Source of the DNA: Qipengyuania_B sp965214525
GTDB lineage: Bacteria; Pseudomonadota; Alphaproteobacteria; Sphingomonadales; Sphingomonadaceae
Direction of reading: 5' to 3'
DNA: 64,000 nt
NCBI GenBank assembly: GCA_965214525.1
Contig: OZ243959.1
Span: 868,001-932,000 of the forward strand
Part shown: positions 9,081 through 16,166 of the stretch, in pieces
Numbering within the stretch: the first letter of the stretch is position 1
How the letters are laid out: every line of letters begins with the position of its first letter
The notes under the pieces: generated by a model
Database searches by the model: none
Told to the model about the DNA's origin: nothing
What the model saw: only the letters and a program-made list of their open reading frames with translations
Position numbers and translations under genes: made by a program

Positions 9081-10883
9081 TTAGGCCGCAGTAGCGAACG
9101 CCTCTTCGCCCAGCTTCATCAGACTATCCGCTCCGGCCTCGATTTTGCGTCGCAGCGCGCCGGCATCGGGCAGGTAACGCTCCGCAAAATAGCGGGCGGT
9201 TACCAGTTTCGCCTCGTAGAACGCCTTGTCTTGAGCCCCGGCGGCAAGCCTCTCGTTCGCCACGCGCGCCATGCGCAGCCACATGTAACCAAGCGTTACA
9301 ATGCCCATGATGTGCATGTAATGATGCGCGCCGGCTCCCAAGTGGTTGGGGTTCTGCATCGCATTGCTCATGAACCACATGGTGGCTGCCTGCTGTTCGC
9401 CGAGGGCCTTCTCCAGCCGTTCGGCAATGTCGTTCAGGTCGCCGCCCTTGGCTGCTTCGATTTCTTCGCCCACATGCTTGAAAAAGGCCTGAATCGCCGC
9501 GCCACCCTTCGAGGGGAGTTTGCGTCCGCACAGGTCCATCGCCTGCACCCCGTTCGTTCCTTCATAGATCTGCGCGATCCGCGCATCGCGAACGAATTGC
9601 TCCATGCCCCATTCACGAACATAGCCGTGTCCGCCAAACACCTGTTGCATATTCACCGCGACCTCAAAGCCCTTGTCAGTGCCATAGCCCTTGATCACCG
9701 GCGTCATCAGTCCGATCAGTTGGTCCGCCTCGGCCCGTTCTTCATCCGTTTGCGCGCGGTGCGACAGATCGACCAGCAACGCTCCCCACAAGCACAATGC
9801 GCGCATGCCTTCGTTGAATGCCTTCGCATCCATCAGCATTCTTCGCACGTCGGGATGGACGAAGATCGGATCGGCCTGCGCCTGCGGTTCCGCCGGCCCG
9901 GTCAGCGCCCGGCCCTGTCGCCTGTCGAGCGCGTAGGCAACGGCGTTCTGATACGCCACTTCGGCCTGCGACAGGCCTTGTATGCCAACGCCAAGACGCG
10001 CCGCATTCATCATGATGAACATCGCGGCCAGACCGCGATTTTCCTCGCCGACCAGCCAGCCCGTAGCGTTGTCGTAATTCAGCAGACAGGTCGCATTGCC
10101 GTGGATACCCATCTTGTGTTCGATAGAGCCGCACGAGACACCGTTGCGCTGTCCAAGCGACCCATCCTCGTTCACCATGATCTTGGGCACGACGAACAGG
10201 GAAATGCCCTTGCTGCTATCCGGTGCTCCGGGCGTCTTCGCCAAAACCAAATGGATGATGTTCTCGGTGAGGTCGTGTTCGCCGGCCGAAATGAAGATTT
10301 TCGTGCCGGTTAGGGCGTAACTGCCATCCGCCTGGGGTTCTGCCTTGGTACGGATCATCCCGAGATCGGTGCCGCATTGCGGCTCGGTAAGGTTCATGGT
10401 GCCCAGCCACTCACCGCCGATCATCCTGGGTAGATACTTTTCTTTCTGTTCCTGGCTGCCGGTGGCTATCAACGCCGAGATCGCGCCGTTTGTCAGCCCG
10501 GGATACATGCCGAAGGACTGATTGGCCGACGAGATGAATTCCTCCATCGCGAAGCCCACCACATGAGGAAGCCCCTGACCGCCGAACTCTTCCGGAGCGG
10601 TCAACGTGCCCCACCCCGCCTCGACGAACTGCGCGTAAGCGGCCTTGAAGCCCGCCGGTGTGGTGACCGAGCCGTCTTCGTGGCGCGTGCAACCTTCTTC
10701 GTCTCCGATGCGATTGAGCGGCGCCAGCACCTCGGACGTGAACTTACCCGCCTCTTGCAGGATGGCATCGACGATGTCGGGCGTGGCGTTCTCGAACCCC
10801 GGAAGGTTGCCGTAGCTTGCCAAGTCGAGCACCTCGTTGATGAGGAAACGCGCGTCCCGGGTCGGTGCGGTATAGCTTGGCAT
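9081..10883 (-). CDS. Acyl-CoA dehydrogenase with C-terminal extension
   Basis: A 600-residue FAD enzyme of the long acyl-CoA dehydrogenase type (FadE/DmdC-like, about 200 residues longer than the classical 380-residue form). FAD and substrate motifs: NLTEPQCGTDLGMIRTKA, GTKIFISAGEHDL and GGHGYVREWGMEQFVRDARIAQIYEGTNGVQA; the catalytic base is expected at the Glu in YEGTNG. A helical C-terminal domain follows. It probably oxidises an acyl-CoA, either medium/long-chain or a methylated/sulfur acyl group as in DmdC; the sequence does not decide which. Its start lies 23 nt after the MerR regulator, the usual arrangement for LiuR-type control of acyl-CoA catabolism. Confidence 0.88.
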   Translation of the reverse strand: MPSYTAPTRDARFLINEVLDLASYGNLPGFENATPDIVDAILQEAGKFTSEVLAPLNRIGDEEGCTRHEDGSVTTPAGFKAAYAQFVEAGWGTLTAPEEFGGQGLPHVVGFAMEEFISSANQSFGMYPGLTNGAISALIATGSQEQKEKYLPRMIGGEWLGTMNLTEPQCGTDLGMIRTKAEPQADGSYALTGTKIFISAGEHDLTENIIHLVLAKTPGAPDSSKGISLFVVPKIMVNEDGSLGQRNGVSCGSIEHKMGIHGNATCLLNYDNATGWLVGEENRGLAAMFIMMNAARLGVGIQGLSQAEVAYQNAVAYALDRRQGRALTGPAEPQAQADPIFVHPDVRRMLMDAKAFNEGMRALCLWGALLVDLSHRAQTDEERAEADQLIGLMTPVIKGYGTDKGFEVAVNMQQVFGGHGYVREWGMEQFVRDARIAQIYEGTNGVQAMDLCGRKLPSKGGAAIQAFFKHVGEEIEAAKGGDLNDIAERLEKALGEQQAATMWFMSNAMQNPNHLGAGAHHYMHIMGIVTLGYMWLRMARVANERLAAGAQDKAFYEAKLVTARYFAERYLPDAGALRRKIEAGADSLMKLGEEAFATAA

Positions 10884-10906
10884 ATTATCTCATTCCTGCA
10901 ATTGCA

Positions 10907-11359
10907 TTACTGATTGTTACTATCGACCTGCTCTTCGACGACGGCGATGAAACTGGTCAGTTCCTGTATCGAGGAATCGATATCGGCGCGCTGGCGTTTC
11001 AGTTTCGCGACATGCTTTCGGCATCTTTCGATCGTCACACGCCGCTGCTCTGCGCGGCCATCGCCAAGATCGTAAAGATCGATCATTTCCTTGATCTCGG
11101 TAAGGCTGAACCCGACGTTCTTGGCTCGCATGATCCAGGCAAGACGAGCCCGGTCGCGCTTGGAATAGACGCGGGTCAGGCCAACCCGCGCCGGTTCGAT
11201 CAACCCCTCATCCTCGTAAAAACGCAAGGCGCGCGCAGTGCAGTCGAACTCCTCGGTAAGGTCGGAGATCGTGTACCGTTCGCGCGAACGGGTATCAGGG
11301 CGATCCAGATGCGCGCCAGCGTGCCTTGCCTGCGCTTCGTTTGAAAGGACGTCGTTCAC
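10907..11359 (-). CDS. MerR-family regulator, LiuR-like
   Basis: A 150-residue regulator with an N-terminal winged HTH (YTISDLTEEFDCTARALRFYEDEGLIEPARVGLTRVYSKRDRARL) and a long C-terminal coiled coil (ERCRKHVAKLKRQRADIDSSIQEL). No metal-binding cysteines are seen at the C-terminus, so it is not a metal sensor. It is closest to LiuR-like MerR proteins that control branched-chain and fatty acyl-CoA degradation genes. It lies directly upstream of the acyl-CoA dehydrogenase, its probable target. A run of about 29 residues precedes the HTH (MNDVLSNEAQ onward); a later start is possible but no internal ATG offers one before the HTH. Confidence 0.85.
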   Translation of the reverse strand: MNDVLSNEAQARHAGAHLDRPDTRSRERYTISDLTEEFDCTARALRFYEDEGLIEPARVGLTRVYSKRDRARLAWIMRAKNVGFSLTEIKEMIDLYDLGDGRAEQRRVTIERCRKHVAKLKRQRADIDSSIQELTSFIAVVEEQVDSNNQ

Positions 11360-11381
11360 ATCGGATGCCCTAGCATTTCGC

Positions 11382-11395
11382 TTACGTAAACGTCA
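11382..11395. promoter_or_regulatory. Candidate operator of the MerR-like regulator
   Basis: An ACGT-NN-ACGT repeat: ACGT at 11384-11387 and at 11390-11393, symmetric around TAAACG-type flanks (TTACGTAAACGTCA). It lies 23-36 nt upstream of the merR start and overlaps the hisI stop codon. LiuR-type operators are known to be ACGT-rich palindromes of this kind, so autoregulation plus control of the dehydrogenase is plausible. This is a pattern match by eye. Confidence 0.4.
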
Positions 11396-11779
11396 AGAGT
11401 TTACGGATACGAGAACACCGTCGGACAGAACGCGAAAGAAACAGCTTTGCGCGCCAGTATGGCAGGCCGGACCATGGTTATAGGCCCTGATGACGAGCGC
11501 GTCCTGATCGCAATCAACCAGGATCTCGCGCACCTCCAGCGTGTTTCCGGACGTCTCCCCCTTCTTCCAAAGACATTGACGCGATCGCGACCAGAAGTAG
11601 GCAAAACCAGTCTCCATGGTGCGTTGCAATGCCTCGGCGTTCATGTGCGCGACCATCAAAACCGTATTGTCCGACCAGTGCGTGACGACCGCCGTCAGCA
11701 GACCGGACCTGTCGAACTTTGGCTGAAACGCGCTCTGCGATCGTGGGCCGGTCATATGTTCAGGTTGCTGGCTCATCAT
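11393..11779 (-). CDS. hisI: Phosphoribosyl-AMP cyclohydrolase
   Basis: A 128-residue enzyme for the third step of histidine synthesis, hydrolysing the adenine ring of PR-AMP. The family core is complete: MVAHMNAEALQRTMETGFAYFWSRSRQCLWKKGETSGNT, then the metal-binding segment DCDQDALVIRAYNHGPACHTGAQSCF with three cysteines. It is monofunctional: there is no HisE domain. Start MMSQQ overlaps the comF stop (ATGA); GAGGG sits just before it, and the in-frame ATG for MTGPRS eight codons on is an alternative. Its linkage to comF and merR rather than other his genes is unusual but translational overlap shows comF and hisI are one unit. Confidence 0.93.
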   Translation of the reverse strand: MMSQQPEHMTGPRSQSAFQPKFDRSGLLTAVVTHWSDNTVLMVAHMNAEALQRTMETGFAYFWSRSRQCLWKKGETSGNTLEVREILVDCDQDALVIRAYNHGPACHTGAQSCFFRVLSDGVLVSVNS

Positions 11780-12576
11780 CCCTCTGCCATCACGCTGTCA
11801 TCCCGCCAAATCTCCATTCCGGATGGCGTGTCGAGCGACCCCATCGGCGTAAGCGCGAAGCACGCGACAGCCACGTGTGCAACCCCCGCTTCGCGCAACG
11901 CGTTTGCGCAAGCCAGCGTGGTGGCGCCGCTGGTATAGACATCATCGATCAGCAGCACGCTGGCACCCTGCAAGCGCAACCGACGTCGCGGGTTTACTCC
12001 GATCGCCTTGCTCATGATGGCTGCGCGCTCGACCCTGCCGGAAGATCCTAACGAGGGGGTCGGACGCATGCGGACCAAGCCGTCAACCAAGACCGTGCCG
12101 CCCTGAAGCCGCCGCAACTCCTGCGCTAGCAGCACCGACTGGTTGAAACCGCGTTGCCACAAGCGCCAGCGATGCAGCGGAACCGGGACGAGCAGCCGAT
12201 CGGTGTCGGGCGGGATCGCGGCCGCCATCATGCGCCCCATCATCTTTGCAAGGGCAATCTTGCGGCCATGCTTGTAGGCCAGCACCAGTCGGCGCGACAC
12301 TTCGCCGTATAGCGTGGCAGGATAGATGCCATCGTAAGGCAAAGAGGCGGCCAGGCATGGCGCGCACTGCCAGTCCCGCTGCGCGAACGTGGCGGCATGG
12401 CGCCTTGCAAAACACGTCCTGCATGCGCCGGGCGGCGGGAAGGACAGCGTATCCCAGCAATCCCGGCATAGCCCGGTCTGGCTCGCTACACCCTGCCCGC
12501 ATCCCGGGCAGCGCGGCGGGAATACGAGGTCAACCGCCGGAGCGAGCGAGTCCGCAATGTATCTCAGGCCGCCCAT
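11776..12576 (-). CDS. comF: ComF family protein (phosphoribosyltransferase-like)
   Basis: A 266-residue protein with an N-terminal zinc finger (CPGCGQ, CRDC, then CRTCF and CAPC) followed by a type I phosphoribosyltransferase fold with the PRPP loop VLLIDDVYTSGATT. The ComF family takes part in DNA uptake in naturally competent bacteria, but many members occur in species without known competence. Start at 12576 (MGGLRYIADS) is preferred; a frame open to 12615 adds 13 residues and would leave only 15 nt to the divergent methyltransferase gene. The gene overlaps hisI by 4 nt. Confidence 0.88.
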   Translation of the reverse strand: MGGLRYIADSLAPAVDLVFPPRCPGCGQGVASQTGLCRDCWDTLSFPPPGACRTCFARRHAATFAQRDWQCAPCLAASLPYDGIYPATLYGEVSRRLVLAYKHGRKIALAKMMGRMMAAAIPPDTDRLLVPVPLHRWRLWQRGFNQSVLLAQELRRLQGGTVLVDGLVRMRPTPSLGSSGRVERAAIMSKAIGVNPRRRLRLQGASVLLIDDVYTSGATTLACANALREAGVAHVAVACFALTPMGSLDTPSGMEIWRDDSVMAEG

Positions 12577-12630
12577 CGACGCTGGATGCCCTGCTTGTAT
12601 CGCCAACGCAAGCACGCCAATGCGGTAGCC

Positions 12631-13395
12631 ATGTCGTCAGGCCTGTCGCAACCGCCCGTGATTTTCTCCCCGGTTCGCCGTCGGGCTGCCATGGCCCGCG
12701 CGATCCGTCGGCAGTCCGCTTCGGACAGCGGGCGCTATCTGTACCGCGAGATTGCCGAGGAACTGGCCGAGCGCCTGGCGTTCATGCGCTTCGTGCCGCA
12801 GCATCCCCTGGTGCTGGCCGACCCCACAGGTATCGTTGCGCAGGCGCTGCCGAGGAGCGGCGTCGGACGACCCGCACAAGTCTGTCGAACGTGGAACTAC
12901 GATGTGCAGCTTTCCGAACACGGATATGACCTCATCATCGATTGCGGCGCCTTGGCCCAAGTCAACGACCTGCCCGGCGCGCTGATCCTGCTGCGGGAAG
13001 CCCTTGCCCCCAACGGAGTGTTCGTTGCTGCGATGATTGGTGCGGGCAGCCTGCCCAACCTGCGGCGCGCGATGCTGGCGAGCGATCCCGACCGGGCGGT
13101 GGCGCGGATGCATCCGCTGATCGACAACCGTTCGGGCAGCGCCTTGCTACAACGCGCTGGCTTCGCGCGGCAAGTCGTGGATAGCCGCACATTGACGGTG
13201 AGCTATCCCAGCCTTGATCGGCTGGTCAACGATCTGCGGGACCAGGCGCTTGGCAACGTACTGGCATCGCCCGGCCCTCCGCTCACCCGCACATCACTCG
13301 CTCGGGCGCGGCAAGCGTTTGCAAGCAATGCCGATGCCGCTGGCCGAATTGCCGAACGGTTCGAGCTTTTGTTCCTGACCGCCTGGAAAACCTAG
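12631..13395 (+). CDS. SAM-dependent methyltransferase-like protein
   Basis: A 254-residue protein resembling NDUFAF5/BioC-like methyltransferases often placed next to comF in sphingomonads. The fold is suggested by the strand-helix pattern HPLVLADPTGIVAQAL (motif I position, without the usual GxGxG), NYDVQLSEHGYDLIIDCGALAQVNDLPGALILLREALAPNGVFVAAM and the C-terminal KT. The weak SAM loop means activity is uncertain. ATG 12631 is taken as start; an upstream in-frame ATG at 12586 would overlap the comF leader. Its stop shares CTAG with the stop of ppdK on the other strand. Confidence 0.65.
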   Translation: MSSGLSQPPVIFSPVRRRAAMARAIRRQSASDSGRYLYREIAEELAERLAFMRFVPQHPLVLADPTGIVAQALPRSGVGRPAQVCRTWNYDVQLSEHGYDLIIDCGALAQVNDLPGALILLREALAPNGVFVAAMIGAGSLPNLRRAMLASDPDRAVARMHPLIDNRSGSALLQRAGFARQVVDSRTLTVSYPSLDRLVNDLRDQALGNVLASPGPPLTRTSLARARQAFASNADAAGRIAERFELLFLTAWKT

Positions 13396-16055
13396 CGAAT
13401 ACTCGCCTGTGCAGCCGCCAGTCTGGCGATCGGGACGCGATAGGGCGAGGCACTGACGTAATCGAGCCCGACCTGTTCGCAAAAGGCGATGCTTGCCGGG
13501 TCGCCGCCATGTTCCCCGCAAATGCCCAGCTTGATGTCGTTGCGCGCCGCGCGCCCGCGCTCAACCGCCAGGCTGACAAGCTGTCCGACGCCATCGACAT
13601 CCAGACTGACGAACGGATCGCGCGCGAAAATCCCCTTGTCGACATACTCTCCCAGGAAGCGACCGGCATCATCGCGACTGACGCCCAGCGTGGTCTGCGT
13701 CAGATCGTTCGTCCCGAAGCTGAAGAATTCGCCCTGTGCCGCGATCTCGCCCGCCATCAGTGCGGCCCGCGGCAATTCGATCATCGTCCCGACCAGATAG
13801 GCGATCGAACGCCCTTTCTCCTCGAAAACCTGTCGGGCCTCGCGATCGACCAGTTCGCGCAGGATGGCAAGTTCCCGCGCCGTGGCGACCAATGGAATCA
13901 TGATCTCGGGCAGCGGGGCAGCGCCACTGTGTTCGGTCACATCGCAAGCTGCCTCGAATATCGCGCGGACCTGCATCGCGTAGATTTCAGGATAGGTTAT
14001 GCCTAGCCGGCACCCGCGATGGCCAAGCATAGGGTTGGTCTCGTGCAATTCGGCTGCCCGCCGCTTTAACTGCTCCACCCCCGCCCCGGTAGCCGCGGCC
14101 AGATCGGCAAAGTCCCGGTCCACGTGCGGCAGGAACTCGTGCAACGGCGGATCGAGCAAGCGGATGGTGCAAGGCAGCCCCGCCATGACCTCGAAGATAC
14201 CAGCGAAATCCTGGCGTTGTTCGGGCAGCAGCTTGTCGAGCGCCCGGCGACGCCCCGCCTCGTTCTCGGCGAGGATCATCTCGCGCACCGCGCTGATCCG
14301 GTTTGCGTCAAAGAACATATGCTCGGTCCGGCACAGGCCGATGCCCTCCGCGCCCAATTGCCGCGCCCGAGTGCAATCATCGGGCGTTTCGGCGTTGGTG
14401 CGCACACGCATCCGCCGATGCCGGTCGGCCCATTCCATCAGGATGCCGAAATCGCCTGCAAGCTCGGGCTCTATGGTGTCCACCTCGCCCGCCATCACCT
14501 CGCCATTGCCACCATCGAGCGTGATAACATCGCCCTCGGCCAGTTCACGATTGCCGATACGCAGCGTGCGGGCTTCCCGGTCGATGGAGATGGCCGACGC
14601 GCCGGAGACGCAGGGGCGCCCCATTCCGCGCGCAACCACCGCGGCATGGCTGGTCATGCCGCCGCGCGCAGTCAGGATGCCGGTAGCCGAATGCATTCCG
14701 TGAATATCTTCCGGGCTGGTTTCCACCCGTACCAGCACGACCTTCTCTCCGCGATTCGCCCAGGTTTCGGCCGTGTCCGCATCCAGCACGATCCTGCCGC
14801 TTGCCGCGCCCGGTGATGCCGGCAGGCCTTTCGCCAGCACATCACGCGGTGCATCGGGGTCGAGCGTGGGGTGAAGCAGTTGATCGAGAGCCATGGGGTC
14901 GACCCGGCAAATCGCCGTCCGTTCATCGATCAGCCCCTCGCCCGCCATGTCGACCGCCATCTTCAGCGCGGCCTTGGCGGTCCGTTTGCCGTTGCGGGTC
15001 TGCAGCATCCACAGTTTGCCGCGCTCCACCGTGAATTCGATATCCTGCATGTCGCGGTAATGGTTTTCCAGCAGAGCGAACACGCCGGCAAGCTGGGCGT
15101 AGGCTTCGGGCATCGCCTCTTCCATGCTTGGCGTGTCGGCACCCGACGCGGCACGCCGTGCCTTGGTCAGATATTGCGGCGTGCGAATGCCGGCCACTAC
15201 GTCTTCGCCTTGCGCATTGACCAGGAACTCGCCGTAATATTCGCGCTCTCCTGTCGAGGGATCGCGAGTGAAGGCAACGCCGGTGGCGCTGGTCTCCCCC
15301 ATATTGCCGAACACCATTGCCTGCACGTTGACGGCCGTGCCCATATCGTGCGCAATGTCGTTGATGCGGCGATAGACCTTCGCGCGTTCCGTATCCCAGC
15401 TGTCGAACACGGCAGCGATTGCGCCCCACAATTGTTCGTGCACATCCTGCGGGAAGGGCTTGTCGTGCTCCCGCGCGACGATCGATTGGAACTCGCTTAC
15501 CAGAGCCTGCCAATGTTCGGCCTGCATCTCCGTATCGGAATAGAAACCGTTGTCTTCCTTGGCGATTTCCAACGCCTCTTCGAACAATCCGTGATCGACG
15601 CCCATCACCACGTCGGCGTACATCTGGATGAAACGGCGGTAGGAATCCCAGGCGAAGCGCGCATCGCCCGAAGTCGCCGCCAAACCCTCGACCGTTGCGT
15701 CGTTCAAGCCAAGGTTCAACACCGTGTCCATCATCCCGGGCATAGACACGGCCGCGCCGGAACGCACCGACACCAGCAACGGATCCGCCGCATCGCCGAA
15801 ACCCTTGCCCACGGTACGCTCGATATGGTCAAGCGCCTTGGCGACTTCTTCGCGCAGGCCGGGCGGGAAATCCGCGCCGCCCTTCAGATAGGCGAGGCAT
15901 TCCTCCACGGTGATGGTGAAGCCGGGGGGCACGGGCAGCCCGATACTGGCCATTTCGGCAAGGTTTGCGCCCTTCCCGCCAGTGACGGTCTTGTCTTTTT
16001 GTCGCGGCTGCGAATGATCGGCATCGCCGCCGAAAACATAGACCGTCTGCACCAT
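13392..16055 (-). CDS. ppdK: Pyruvate, phosphate dikinase
   Basis: An 887-residue enzyme interconverting pyruvate, ATP and Pi with PEP, AMP and PPi, used in alphaproteobacteria mainly for gluconeogenesis or PEP/pyruvate balance. Three domains are in order: the nucleotide-binding N-terminus (GGKGANLAEMASIGLPVPPGF), the swivelling phosphohistidine domain with GGMTSHAAVVARGMG (catalytic His), and the PEP/pyruvate barrel ending LGICGEHGGDP with the catalytic Cys. The length matches the family. It stands alone on the minus strand, preceded by two short hairpins downstream of glyS. Confidence 0.97.
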   Translation of the reverse strand: MVQTVYVFGGDADHSQPRQKDKTVTGGKGANLAEMASIGLPVPPGFTITVEECLAYLKGGADFPPGLREEVAKALDHIERTVGKGFGDAADPLLVSVRSGAAVSMPGMMDTVLNLGLNDATVEGLAATSGDARFAWDSYRRFIQMYADVVMGVDHGLFEEALEIAKEDNGFYSDTEMQAEHWQALVSEFQSIVAREHDKPFPQDVHEQLWGAIAAVFDSWDTERAKVYRRINDIAHDMGTAVNVQAMVFGNMGETSATGVAFTRDPSTGEREYYGEFLVNAQGEDVVAGIRTPQYLTKARRAASGADTPSMEEAMPEAYAQLAGVFALLENHYRDMQDIEFTVERGKLWMLQTRNGKRTAKAALKMAVDMAGEGLIDERTAICRVDPMALDQLLHPTLDPDAPRDVLAKGLPASPGAASGRIVLDADTAETWANRGEKVVLVRVETSPEDIHGMHSATGILTARGGMTSHAAVVARGMGRPCVSGASAISIDREARTLRIGNRELAEGDVITLDGGNGEVMAGEVDTIEPELAGDFGILMEWADRHRRMRVRTNAETPDDCTRARQLGAEGIGLCRTEHMFFDANRISAVREMILAENEAGRRRALDKLLPEQRQDFAGIFEVMAGLPCTIRLLDPPLHEFLPHVDRDFADLAAATGAGVEQLKRRAAELHETNPMLGHRGCRLGITYPEIYAMQVRAIFEAACDVTEHSGAAPLPEIMIPLVATARELAILRELVDREARQVFEEKGRSIAYLVGTMIELPRAALMAGEIAAQGEFFSFGTNDLTQTTLGVSRDDAGRFLGEYVDKGIFARDPFVSLDVDGVGQLVSLAVERGRAARNDIKLGICGEHGGDPASIAFCEQVGLDYVSASPYRVPIARLAAAQASIR

Positions 16056-16077
16056 GAAACCCCCCTATAATCCTGGC

Positions 16078-16100
16078 AAAGGCGACACCGTGTCGCCTTT
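16078..16100 (-). terminator. Perfect palindrome between glyS and ppdK, possible terminator
   Basis: AAAGGCGACA, three loop bases, then TGTCGCCTTT: a perfect 10-bp hairpin, 67 nt past the glyS stop and 22 nt before the ppdK start. Only three Ts follow on the minus strand, so an operator for ppdK is equally possible. A second, imperfect hairpin sharing GGCGACA lies at 16140-16161. Confidence 0.4.
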
Positions 16101-16166
16101 CAAATCGTCAAGCGCCTGATTTATCACACGAATCATGAAGGCGACAGTTGACACTGGCGCCAGAGA

